Shown here one piece after another: positions 1 through 8,155 of a stretch of 34,031 nt of DNA. Location: assembly GCA_002747015.1 (NCBI GenBank), contig NVXI01000003.1:83681-117711 (forward strand). Reading direction: 5' to 3'. This stretch comes from Zetaproteobacteria bacterium. GTDB taxonomy: Bacteria; Pseudomonadota; Alphaproteobacteria; Micavibrionales; Micavibrionaceae. The position numbers and the translations under genes were made by a program. Each line of letters begins with the position of its first letter. Within the stretch, counting starts at the first letter, position 1. The notes under the pieces were generated by a model that did not search any database, was not told where the DNA came from, and worked only from the letters and a program-made list of their open reading frames with translations.

Positions 1-2
1 TT

Positions 3-239
3 CTCTCTTGGCACCTGGCTCGGGCCGATGATGCCGCCATACGACGCATAACTTCGTTATTACTTGATATGGATAGAAACAACCCTGTCGGCCTATGGTT
101 CATGGGCTTTACAATGTTAAACGACCCTAATTACGCGCAACATGGGCTAAGCTTAATGCGATTGGCTTTGGATAAAGGCATAGAGCGTTATATCCCTATT
201 GATAATGATTTGAGACAACAACTTAATAATGAAAATTAA
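3..239 (+). CDS. C-terminal fragment of an unrecognised protein (5' end outside window)
   Basis: An open frame runs from the window edge to a TAA at 237-239 and gives about 78 residues with no internal stop. The sequence begins LSWHLARADDAAIRR and ends DNDLRQQLNNEN. It is helical in character, with short Leu/Met-rich repeats, and could be the tail of a TPR-like or polymerase-type membrane protein, but no family motif is visible. It is followed after 7 nt by a transposon-end-like sequence, so its downstream neighbourhood was disturbed by insertion. The function is unknown. The reading frame itself is moderately convincing because of its length, composition and natural stop. Confidence 0.5.
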   Translation, partial: LSWHLARADDAAIRRITSLLLDMDRNNPVGLWFMGFTMLNDPNYAQHGLSLMRLALDKGIERYIPIDNDLRQQLNNEN

Positions 240-246
240 AAAACCT

Positions 247-426
247 GGTTCTGCCGCAAAGTCTAAGCATTTAAGAATATTTAAGAGATGATGGCAGAGA
301 ACGGATGGATGAGACCTATATCAAGATTAAAGAAAAGTGGTGGTATCTGTACCCGCGCGGCCTATAAACTGGGAAAGACAACGGACTGTATAGTTACAAA
401 ACGCCGTGATCAAGCCCCATATTAAA
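247..426 (+). mobile_element. Relic of an IS6-family insertion sequence (terminal repeat plus frameshifted transposase core)
   Basis: A terminal-repeat-like sequence, GGTTCTGCCGCAAAGTCTAA, lies at 247-266. From 308 a frame reads DETYIKIKEKWWYLY, which matches the first DDE-aspartate region of IS6/IS26-type transposases (DETYIKVKG.W.YLYRAVD). After about 353 the frame shifts by one base and continues as RAAYKLGKTTDCIVTKRRDQAP, again the expected IS6 continuation, ending at a TAA at 424-426. The N-terminal helix-turn-helix part and the C-terminal catalytic Glu region are missing, so the element is dead. Similar relics occur at 9940 and 20262. Confidence 0.75.
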
Positions 427-458
427 AACACGGGAACCAGTAAAGGTAACCCGTGTTT
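426..458 (-). terminator. Rho-independent terminator of the cold-shock gene
   Basis: A 9-bp perfect stem (AAACACGGG at 426-434 pairing with CCCGTGTTT at 450-458) with a partly paired loop is followed on the minus strand by TTTTTAAT. It lies 26 bases downstream of the cold-shock gene stop, which is the expected place. Confidence 0.75.
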
Positions 459-483
459 CTAATCTTTAGAAAAAGCGCCTAAA

Positions 484-690
484 TTAAGCAGCTTCTTTCA
501 AGTTACAAGCTGATTGCTTGCCTTTTTCTTCTTGAATATCAAATTCAATTTTTTGGCCTTCGTCCAAGCCACTTAGACCTGATTGTTCTACAGCACTGAT
601 ATGAACAAACACATCGCCGCCGCCATTTTCAGGCTGAATGAAACCAAATCCCTTTGTAGGGTTAAACCATTTTACTGTACCTGTTGCCAT
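484..690 (-). CDS. cspA: CspA-family cold-shock protein
   Basis: This is a single cold-shock domain of 68 residues, the normal size. It has the RNP1-type motif KGFGFIQPE and the RNP2-type motif DVFVHISAV, which line the single-stranded nucleic-acid face. It would act as an RNA chaperone in the cytoplasm. The start at 690 ([14 protein letters not shown]) is chosen over an upstream in-frame start at 732. AGAAGGA lies at the right distance before 690, and family members begin exactly at this motif. The gene stands alone with its own terminator. The roughly 280 bases upstream (691-971) hold no convincing gene and probably include a long leader, as is common for this family. Confidence 0.93.
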   Translation of the reverse strand: MATGTVKWFNPTKGFGFIQPENGGGDVFVHISAVEQSGLSGLDEGQKIEFDIQEEKGKQSACNLKEAA

Positions 691-971
691 TGTAATTTTT
701 CCTTCTGCAAATCTCGGTATATTTCCAGCCACAACCTCGTGCCTGAATTGTTCTGTCTGATAATGAGTTGCCTCATTTACCTCAGTTAAACCGGACGAAA
801 TCGAAAGGAAAACGGGTATTTAAATCTTTAATAATCAAACTTAAAGGCACTAAGCATTGTTTTGAGCGCTACGTCAACAAAATTCAGTCCATGATGCAAC
901 ACTCCCCTATTCACCCCATGGAAGAATCTAGAATAAAGTGCGCCTTTCGTTTATTTATGCCCTTTGCAACA

Positions 972-3188
972 TTACCCTATATAGTCCTGAAGTTTTTTCA
1001 GTTCAAAGCGTATATTATCCAGTATTTCCGCTTTAACATCTCTTGATTTATTCTTGGCTCCCTGTGCTTCAGCACATAACTCACGAAGGGGCATAGCACC
1101 AATTATACTGGACGATCCTTTTAATTTATGGGCGGCATCAGCCCATTCTTGACTGTTATCACTTCTATTAAGACTGACTTCCAATTTTTCTATACAATCT
1201 CTTGCTTGACTATAAAATAACTCTAAAATTTTATGACTGTCTTCAAGCGGGAGTTCCACAACCTTTTCAAAATAGGCTTTATCAAGTGGTGGTATGCCAT
1301 TACTATGATTAGCTTGCTGATAATGTTCTCCATTTTCGACAGATTCACTGGTAACAGACACATTATCTTTTCCCTCCTCTGTTTTTTTAGAAGTAGGTTT
1401 AAGGTACATAGCGATTGCTTCGGAGAGTTGTGCTTTTGTGATAGGTTTATTTATACGGTCATCCATACCAGCTATAATACATTTTTCGTAAACGCCTTTT
1501 GTGGCATCTGCTGTAAGAGCTATAATGGGAGTGTGTTTATTTTTATTTCTGGATTTTTCGATTTTGCGCATCTCCTTTGTGGCTGTATATCCATCTATAT
1601 CTGGCATACGACAATCCATTAGAACCAAATCAAAATTATTATCCTGAAATTTCTTAATACTTTCATTTCCACCATGTGCTAGCTCAATTTTTGAAAAATT
1701 GAGCCGATTTAACATTTTCTCTATTATGAAAGTATTAACAGAGTCATCGTCCACAGCAAGTACACTGTAACCTTTAAAACTGAAATAAGAAGGTTGTTCT
1801 GTTTGATGTTCACTATTCGTCAGTATGTCCAAGTCTTGCAGTAATTCAAAGGGAATTTTAAATTGAAATGTTGAGCCTTTTCCTTTTTCACTTTCAACAG
1901 AAATATCCCCTTTCATAAGAGTTATAAGATCCTGAACAATGGCGAGCCCTAGCCCAGTTCCTTCAAACTTTCGAGCAATGGATGAGCTAACCTGCCGGAA
2001 TTTATCAAAAATAAACCCTAAATGCTCTTCTGATATGCCTATACCAGAATCTTTTATACTAAAAATAACTGTTTGTATTTCGCCTTCTTGCTCGTTGCTA
2101 GAAACATAAATATGGATACATCCTTCTTCTGTAAATTTTATGGCATTACCAATCAAGTTAAGCAGAATTTGTTGCAATCTATTGGGGTCACCCATAATCC
2201 CCGTGGGTACGGAGGATTCTATATCCAGTTCAAGAGATAGCCCTTTTCCTTGTGCTGTATGACTAAGCGTATGAACTGTTTTTTCCAAAAGCTTGTGCAG
2301 TCTTATAGGAACTTGCTCTAATTCCATTTCACCTGCTTCAATCTTGGAAAAATCAAGAAGATCATTAAGTAGGGTCATCAGCCTCTTGGCTGAATAGCTA
2401 ATGGTGCGCGCGCAATCTCTTTGTTCTGTATCCATGTCTAGATCTTCGAGAATATCACAGCTACCGATTATACCATTCATAGGAGTGCGCAACTCATGAC
2501 TGACTGTGGCTAAAAATTCTGTTTTCAGCCTATCAGATTCCTGAGCTTTTCTTTTCTCTATATCTAGTTCTACATTTTGTCTGTATATATGTTCAATATA
2601 TCTACTCAGAAAGAAAAGCGTTAGACCACCCCCTATAGTGAGTCCAAGAGCCAATATTATAGTATAAAGTAAAGACGCCTTAGATGTTGCATCAAGGGCA
2701 CTATTATCAAATGCTAGGATTAGATATCCTATGATTTCTTTATGAGAATCTAAGGCCAGTATCTCATAAGAAATACTACCTTCAGCGTGTTTTAGAATTT
2801 CCTCCGACTTTCCATTATTATTTTCGTGCTTAAATTTTTCTAAAGTCGTGAACACTCTTTCCGGTACTTTAAATCCTGATGGCATAGTCAGCAGAGTTGT
2901 GTGATCAGCATCGTAAACAGCTCCACCATAAAAATTGGGATTTTCATGTAATTGTTGGAACGTTTCTTTTATATATTCAATAAGGCCTTCAGATAGACCG
3001 ATCCTGATTGCAGATGCTGTGAATGTAATAAAAGTTTCTTGCTGTTTGGATGTGAAACTTTTTGTACGTTCCTGATTAGTTATCGATAAAAAGACAATTG
3101 TAGATGCTGTTGATACCAAAAATAAGAACAGTAAGAACAGAGGTGTTCTTTTTTTCATACTTGAATAAGGGCTTTCTTTTTGCTGCAC
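972..3188 (-). CDS. Hybrid sensor histidine kinase with receiver and HPt domains
   Basis: This 738-residue inner-membrane phosphorelay kinase has a BarA/ArcB-like layout. TM1 is at about 15-36, a periplasmic sensor at 37-170 and TM2 at about 172-195. The HisKA domain carries phospho-acceptor His231 in ATVSHELRTPMNG. The HATPase domain has N348 (NLIGNAIKF), DSGIGIS and GTGLGLAIV. A receiver domain has Asp525 (LVLMDCRMPD) and Lys581 (NKPIT). A C-terminal HPt domain has His687 in AAHKLKGSSS. There is no obvious HAMP or PAS domain. The start is a GTG at 3188, supported by AGGAG seven bases upstream; an ATG at 3158 has no such site. It follows the periplasmic-protein gene by 14 bases and is probably co-transcribed with it and the porin. 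No DNA-binding output domain is present, so a separate regulator must receive the phosphate; the receiver at 5192-5596 is a nearby candidate. Confidence 0.93.
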   Translation of the reverse strand: MQQKESPYSSMKKRTPLFLLFLFLVSTASTIVFLSITNQERTKSFTSKQQETFITFTASAIRIGLSEGLIEYIKETFQQLHENPNFYGGAVYDADHTTLLTMPSGFKVPERVFTTLEKFKHENNNGKSEEILKHAEGSISYEILALDSHKEIIGYLILAFDNSALDATSKASLLYTIILALGLTIGGGLTLFFLSRYIEHIYRQNVELDIEKRKAQESDRLKTEFLATVSHELRTPMNGIIGSCDILEDLDMDTEQRDCARTISYSAKRLMTLLNDLLDFSKIEAGEMELEQVPIRLHKLLEKTVHTLSHTAQGKGLSLELDIESSVPTGIMGDPNRLQQILLNLIGNAIKFTEEGCIHIYVSSNEQEGEIQTVIFSIKDSGIGISEEHLGFIFDKFRQVSSSIARKFEGTGLGLAIVQDLITLMKGDISVESEKGKGSTFQFKIPFELLQDLDILTNSEHQTEQPSYFSFKGYSVLAVDDDSVNTFIIEKMLNRLNFSKIELAHGGNESIKKFQDNNFDLVLMDCRMPDIDGYTATKEMRKIEKSRNKNKHTPIIALTADATKGVYEKCIIAGMDDRINKPITKAQLSEAIAMYLKPTSKKTEEGKDNVSVTSESVENGEHYQQANHSNGIPPLDKAYFEKVVELPLEDSHKILELFYSQARDCIEKLEVSLNRSDNSQEWADAAHKLKGSSSIIGAMPLRELCAEAQGAKNKSRDVKAEILDNIRFELKKLQDYIG

Positions 3189-3202
3189 GGCGGTGCTCCT
3201 GC

Positions 3203-3607
3203 CTAACGATCCTTATTACTATACAAGTGGCTTATAATGAGATCAATATTACTCATGATATCATCATCTATAGCATGAACAACATTTTCAAATGCACTAT
3301 TATCAAGGTCTTGTATAGAATTTTCATCAAGCATGACAACTAACCCAGCTTGAGAGAGCTTAGCTATAACCTTCTGTTTTCCTGAGTAATCTGCTATCAC
3401 AAGAAGAGACGTGTTATAGGATTTAATATCAAGTTCGGATGACAGAGCGTCCTGAATTTGATTTTTTATATCCCTATTTGCTCCAGAATACACCAGATAA
3501 ATATCTGTAGCACTAGCAACACATGGATTGGTTGTGAACACAGCAAGCAAAAGCCCGGCTATAAGGCGTTTAAAGAGTTTATTTTTTTCTATATTAAAAA
3601 TGGCCAT
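3203..3607 (-). CDS. Small secreted periplasmic protein, possible sensor partner
   Basis: This 134-residue protein has a signal peptide: a basic start (EKNKLFKR), a hydrophobic core at about 16-26, and likely cleavage near ASA at about 31-33. The mature part alternates hydrophobic strands and helices (DIYLVYSGANRD, SLLVIADYSG, AGLVVMLDEN), like one lobe of a periplasmic binding fold. I cannot assign a family. It sits between a porin gene (13 bases upstream) and the hybrid kinase (14 bases downstream). By position it may present a signal to the kinase's periplasmic domain. That role is inference from gene order only. Confidence 0.7.
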   Translation of the reverse strand: MAIFNIEKNKLFKRLIAGLLLAVFTTNPCVASATDIYLVYSGANRDIKNQIQDALSSELDIKSYNTSLLVIADYSGKQKVIAKLSQAGLVVMLDENSIQDLDNSAFENVVHAIDDDIMSNIDLIISHLYSNKDR

Positions 3608-3620
3608 AAAATTATGTTCT

Positions 3621-5000
3621 CTAAAATTCTGCTATAAGGGAAATCATATTCATATATATATGCTCTTTGCCTCCAGCAGCTACATAAGGGGCAGGTGCTA
3701 GATCGAAACTATCAATAGTACTCCTCTGGGTCTCATACCGTAGGCGAACATTATTGAGGAACTCCCACTCAGCACCCAGTGTAACACGCGATCGGTCAAA
3801 AGGCGTAAACGTCGCTTTATCGTTTGTATCTACATCGTCATAACGTGCGATCAGCTTAAGATAATGTTTATTACCTACACCATATCTGAAGGGAATATAA
3901 GCACCCTCCAAATACCACGCTTTCATATGATAATCACCTGTTGAGGTATTGACAGCCGCAGGCCCCGGTTCAGTTACGATGTTAATGCCTGCTTCCTGCT
4001 CAACGTCTGCAATTGCATACTCACCCTTGATAGACCAATCTTTTTTAGTGTAGCTCATATGTACCCCGTACATGGTGAGGTCTTTATCATCGTTGTTGTC
4101 CCATTTTCCCTTATACCAAGATACACCCACATCAATTGGAAGTGCAAATGGTACAAAAGACAGTTTGGCAACGAACGCCTTGTTATCGTTATTATCTTTG
4201 AAATCGTCCCATTCTGAATGCCCTTCACCCATTCCACTCCTTGGTCGTACCGTAGGGTTCATGGCTCCCGGTGGGTCAAGCTGCACGGTATCATGATCAA
4301 AAACCTCTTCATCAGAGCTTAGACCATTAATAACAGCTAGCTTTGCATCTAATATTCCAGTTGTGCCAAATATATAGTGATAATTTGCCTGCACCCCTGT
4401 ATCCGTCCACCCGAATTGTGTCGCGTGGTCTGGGACAGTATTAACAGGAGCAATTTGCCATGCCGTAAAAGGCTGGCTCATCAGGTTTTGTTTAAAATTG
4501 GGCTTATTTTCATTATACGCTAAGAAAGGGACAAGAATACGCCCGCCTCGAAGTCCTAGTTCTCCGTATTTATCCGTGTCCCAGCCAAAACTGGAAGAAA
4601 TATCGTAATCTAGGTAATAGTAATTTAAGAGTGCTTCCAGCCTGTCTTTACGTCCACTGGTACTTTTACTGCTGAGATCGTAACTTACTTCAAGTTCTGT
4701 TGAGAATAGCAAGTTATCCGTAATAACCATGTCTGCAAAAAGCGATAGCTCTCGCATTTGGAATAAAGATTTATTCAGATTTTTATCGGTAAATACGGGC
4801 ATACCATCGTGGTTCATATAATGAGCATTTATGTAGCCGCTGACATTTAAACGCCGACCTGTTAATTCAGAAATGTCCTGCGCCCACTGCCCCACTTTCC
4901 CCATAGGGTCAATTTCATCAGCATGCGTACTAGCGGGAATAAATGCACACAAAAGAAGGGGTACTCCCAATACGCTTCTTAAAAAATTCACATTATTCAT
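3621..5000 (-). CDS. Outer-membrane beta-barrel porin-like protein
   Basis: This 459-residue protein has a signal peptide (hydrophobic core at about 10-22, cleavage after THA at about 27). The body has alternating amphipathic strands with many Tyr/Trp/Asp residues, for example WYLEGAYIPFRYGVG and VRLRYETQRS. It ends in a phenylalanine (SLIAEF), the usual outer-membrane barrel signature for BamA recognition. The region after the signal (MGKVGQWAQDISELTGRRL) may be a short periplasmic helical segment. The solute is unknown. It is first in a probable operon with a periplasmic protein and a hybrid kinase, which suggests that porin expression or the solute it admits is linked to that kinase. Confidence 0.85.
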   Translation of the reverse strand: MNNVNFLRSVLGVPLLLCAFIPASTHADEIDPMGKVGQWAQDISELTGRRLNVSGYINAHYMNHDGMPVFTDKNLNKSLFQMRELSLFADMVITDNLLFSTELEVSYDLSSKSTSGRKDRLEALLNYYYLDYDISSSFGWDTDKYGELGLRGGRILVPFLAYNENKPNFKQNLMSQPFTAWQIAPVNTVPDHATQFGWTDTGVQANYHYIFGTTGILDAKLAVINGLSSDEEVFDHDTVQLDPPGAMNPTVRPRSGMGEGHSEWDDFKDNNDNKAFVAKLSFVPFALPIDVGVSWYKGKWDNNDDKDLTMYGVHMSYTKKDWSIKGEYAIADVEQEAGINIVTEPGPAAVNTSTGDYHMKAWYLEGAYIPFRYGVGNKHYLKLIARYDDVDTNDKATFTPFDRSRVTLGAEWEFLNNVRLRYETQRSTIDSFDLAPAPYVAAGGKEHIYMNMISLIAEF

Positions 5001-5191
5001 ATTTAAAAATCCATGTAAGAGTTATCTATTATGAACACAGTAAAAGATTATACACATAAATAATGTTAGTGAAGAATACTAAATAAACAACCATGCGAAT
5101 ACTTTGATATGCCATAAGCTCTAATGTTATTGGTAACACTAGTATTATCTGTAGATAGAGGGATAAAGATGGCAAAATTCATAGCATTGTA

Positions 5192-5596
5192 CTACTCGGT
5201 GTCCCCAAGCTCTGTGTTGTTTTTATGTGGCGTTGTAAGCTTTACAACAGCTTTCAAAAGATCTTCTTTGCTCACTGGTTTTGCAAGTGATTCATCAGCA
5301 AATATGCTTCCAAAGTGCACGTAAGCTTCTTGCTCATCTTCAACATCTTCAGGTCCGGCAGTTATTGTAATAATAGGAGGACGAATACCATGACTCCACA
5401 TGTCTTTGATAAAATCTATGCCTGTCATACCAGGCATAATTATATCTGTAATAACCAAATCAAAGTTAGTTTTGCGTACTTCATCTATTGCTTCTTCAGC
5501 ATTAGAATAAGCATAGACTTCATATTCAGGCTTATTCAGAAATATTTTAAGAATTTCTAGGGACACTAAATCATCATCAATTAATAGAATTTTCAT
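5192..5596 (-). CDS. Stand-alone response-regulator receiver protein
   Basis: A single CheY-like receiver domain of 134 residues. The acidic pocket is in LLIDDDL (about 5-9), the phospho-acceptor is Asp51 in DLVITDIIMPGMTG, the switch Thr/Ala region is TITAGP, and the conserved Lys is 106 in SLAKPVS. There is no output domain. The C-terminal 15 residues are polar. It is transcribed alone, with 191 bases to the porin downstream and 261 AT-rich bases upstream (5597-5857), in which I see no gene. It may shuttle phosphate from the neighbouring hybrid kinase or another kinase, or act on a protein target. The Shine-Dalgarno site is weak. Confidence 0.9.
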   Translation of the reverse strand: MKILLIDDDLVSLEILKIFLNKPEYEVYAYSNAEEAIDEVRKTNFDLVITDIIMPGMTGIDFIKDMWSHGIRPPIITITAGPEDVEDEQEAYVHFGSIFADESLAKPVSKEDLLKAVVKLTTPHKNNTELGDTE

Positions 5597-5857
5597 ATTT
5601 ATTTCTATCTAATTTGCCGTAGGGACTTAATCAAATACTTAAGCATTCCAATTTAATAAATCTTAAATTTCGTACTTTGTAAAGTCCATTAACATGCTCC
5701 TATTTTTCATATAATTAATACTATACATAATCTAGTTCCAAATAATCTAAGACATTAGATTGGTTTATTAATTTGTAACTCTACCGCAAAGTAATAAAAA
5801 CTCCACACACCATTATTCCCATAATTAGCATCATCACATAAATAATACCGTTTGTTT

Positions 5858-7447
5858 TCAGGTGGTTGTTGGTAGATGGATTTCAAAACAGGTACCAACA
5901 TGACTATCTACAATCTTTATATTTCCATCATGCGCCTGCAAAAGAGATTGGATAATTCCTAAGCCTAGACCAGTTCCACCATCTTGTCTTCGCGTTGTAA
6001 AGAATGGGGTGAAAATTTTATCTTTATTAGCACTGGATATTCCTCCTCCATTATCTAATATTTTGAGAGAGATACCCTCATCATTAGATTGAACATCTAT
6101 ATGAAGCGTGTCCGCGCCATGCTGTGACGCATTATCACATAGGTTAGAGAAAATTGTTTCAAGATGTTCTCTGCCCATTTTCAAATTATATTCAGCATCT
6201 AAATCAAAAAAAACATCCAGCCCTAAATCACGGTAGCGGCCTTTCAAAACATCCAGTACTTTATTGATGGAACATACTTCTTGCGTTGCTTGTATGTTAT
6301 CCGCCCTAGCAAGATCAAGAAGCCTATTCACCAAATGTTTTAAGCGATCACTATCCGCAATAATATTCGACAGAAATTTACGTTTTTTCTTTTCTTCCAT
6401 ATCATCCAGATGCTCAAGTAAAAGCTCTGCGGAACCCTGTATAGATGTCATTGGCGTTTTAAATTCATGTGAAACATGCATAGCAAAGTTGCGGATGTAT
6501 TCTGAACGATTATCTAAGGACTGTGCCATATTTGAAAAGCTCTGTGATAACCATTCAATTTCTTGAACACCATACGAACGATGTTGTTGCATTGCCTTCT
6601 TGTTCCCCTCTGAAAATTCCTTGGTTCTTTTAATCAAATTATGGATAGGCCTTGAAATTGTATAGGATGTAAGTAAGGCAATAATGAGTGTTAAAGCAAT
6701 GAGCGTTAGCCCTGCAAAAACAACCTTTTCTTTTTCTGCATAAAGATGTTTTAAAATGTTTTGTGGTGTTCGGGATAAATAGACAACGCCCCAAACCCGC
6801 CCCTCATTGATAATCGGAAAAGCAGCAAATAAACGCACTCCCGTGCCTCGACTAATTGAAGCCATTGCTGGCGGTGGTTCATCTGAGATACGCTGGCGAA
6901 TAACACTGTTATAATACCCTAATAACGCCCTTTTTATTTCAGGGATATCCGAAAAATCTTGGCCAATTTCTGCGCGTCCAGCGATAACCACGCCGTTATA
7001 ATCTAAAACTCGAACACCCGATAGCGTTGTTCTTTTTGCATCCGCCAAAATTGGCGATAAAAACACTCCGGCATTTTTTGCGAGAATGTCGCTCTTCGTA
7101 CCATCAAGTCCATCAGGGCGAGATGGGTATAGCTTAGCCGTAGAAAAATCTATCTGTGGCTTTATTGGCGTATAATATTCATCAACATTGGTTGTGCTAT
7201 TTGGATCGGCAGTAATGCCATATAAAGCTTCAGGCGATAGGCGTGTTTTTATCTCGTTCTTATATGCAGCGGAGATTACAGCACCTTGAGAGATAAGCTC
7301 GCCTTCTGTTTGCTGAACCAGAACATTCTCATAGAACCGAAAGAAGAAAAGCCCAACGAGCGGCAAAAGCAAAACAGCCAAATTAACGACAAGTAAGATA
7401 CTCCTCAGTTTAAATAATGCTTTTGTTTTAGCCTGTCCTTTTATCAT
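5858..7447 (-). CDS. Sensor histidine kinase (HAMP, HisKA, HATPase)
   Basis: This is a 529-residue inner-membrane kinase. TM1 is at about 17-37, followed by a large periplasmic double-Cache-like sensor at about 38-240. It contains VRVLDYNGVVIAG and RLFAAFPIINEGRVWGVVYL, typical Cache strands. TM2 is at about 243-262, followed by HAMP, then HisKA with His327 in HVSHEFKTPMTSIQG, and HATPase with N-box SNLCDNASQHG, DNGGGIS and GTGLGLGII. It overlaps the response regulator by four bases (ATGA), so the two are translationally coupled and surely form a pair. With the DUF4173 gene and the small ORF upstream it forms a four-gene operon. The ligand is unknown; the double-Cache sensor points to a small periplasmic ligand. 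Confidence 0.92.
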   Translation of the reverse strand: MIKGQAKTKALFKLRSILLVVNLAVLLLPLVGLFFFRFYENVLVQQTEGELISQGAVISAAYKNEIKTRLSPEALYGITADPNSTTNVDEYYTPIKPQIDFSTAKLYPSRPDGLDGTKSDILAKNAGVFLSPILADAKRTTLSGVRVLDYNGVVIAGRAEIGQDFSDIPEIKRALLGYYNSVIRQRISDEPPPAMASISRGTGVRLFAAFPIINEGRVWGVVYLSRTPQNILKHLYAEKEKVVFAGLTLIALTLIIALLTSYTISRPIHNLIKRTKEFSEGNKKAMQQHRSYGVQEIEWLSQSFSNMAQSLDNRSEYIRNFAMHVSHEFKTPMTSIQGSAELLLEHLDDMEEKKKRKFLSNIIADSDRLKHLVNRLLDLARADNIQATQEVCSINKVLDVLKGRYRDLGLDVFFDLDAEYNLKMGREHLETIFSNLCDNASQHGADTLHIDVQSNDEGISLKILDNGGGISSANKDKIFTPFFTTRRQDGGTGLGLGIIQSLLQAHDGNIKIVDSHVGTCFEIHLPTTT

Positions 7448-8130
7448 GGCGTTAATTTGTACCCGACACCATGAACTGTTTGTATCAGTGCATCACAATT
7501 TAAATCCAAGAACTTCTGACGCATATGCCGAATGTGGCTGTCTATTGTCCGATCACTTACATTGATGTTCACATCATAAGCCATGGACATAATCTGATCT
7601 CGATCAAAAACACGTTCTGGATGCTGTATCATTCCTTTCAAAATTGAGAACTCTGTTGCTGTTAATGTAACGTCTTGACCGTCCCAAAATACTTTATGTT
7701 TATAAGGCTCTACGCTAAGTAATCCAACTTGATACAAAGGTTCATTATCTTGAGCCTTTGCGATTGGATAAGAGCGTTTTAAAATAGCCTTTACACGCGC
7801 GACAAGCTCTCGCGGGCTAAATGGCTTCGTTATATAATCATCAGCACCGATCTCAAGTCCAATAATACGGTCTATCTCTTCATCTCTGGATGATAAAAAC
7901 AAGATAGGCACATCAGACGTTTTTCGTATTTCCTTACAAACATCCAATCCATCCATTTCTGGCATATTAATATCAAGGACAATCAAATCTGATTTTAGCT
8001 TTTCATAGGCAGATAGCCCTTCCGCACCATCTGATGCTTCGGCAACCCCCATACCAGCTTTTTCTAGTGCGAAAGACACAACCTCTCTGATATGAGGATC
8101 GTCATCAATAATGAGTATATTCTTCGACAT
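7444..8130 (-). CDS. OmpR/PhoB-family response regulator
   Basis: This is a 228-residue DNA-binding regulator. The receiver has DD at 10-11, phospho-acceptor Asp53 (LIVLDINMPEMDG), and Lys102 in YITKPFSPREL. The C-terminal winged-helix domain is at about 130-228 (LTATEFSILKGMIQHPERVFDRDQ, and VSDRTIDSHIRHMRQKF as recognition helix, ending VHGVGYKLTP). It is partnered with the kinase that overlaps it by four bases. Phased direct repeats at 9905-9924 upstream of this operon have the spacing expected for an OmpR-family binding site, so autoregulation is plausible. Confidence 0.94.
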   Translation of the reverse strand: MSKNILIIDDDPHIREVVSFALEKAGMGVAEASDGAEGLSAYEKLKSDLIVLDINMPEMDGLDVCKEIRKTSDVPILFLSSRDEEIDRIIGLEIGADDYITKPFSPRELVARVKAILKRSYPIAKAQDNEPLYQVGLLSVEPYKHKVFWDGQDVTLTATEFSILKGMIQHPERVFDRDQIMSMAYDVNINVSDRTIDSHIRHMRQKFLDLNCDALIQTVHGVGYKLTP

Positions 8131-8155
8131 ATTTAAATTCCCTATGCTCTTAACA

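Noticed and set aside
768..1046. 92-codon plus-strand frame between the cold-shock and hybrid kinase genes
   Set aside because: It overlaps the 3' end of the kinase gene, has no ribosome-binding site and shows no recognisable motif.
5781..5796. CTACCGCAAAGTAATA resembling the IS terminal repeats
   Set aside because: Only the central CCGCAAAGT is shared, and no transposase remnant could be read on either side.
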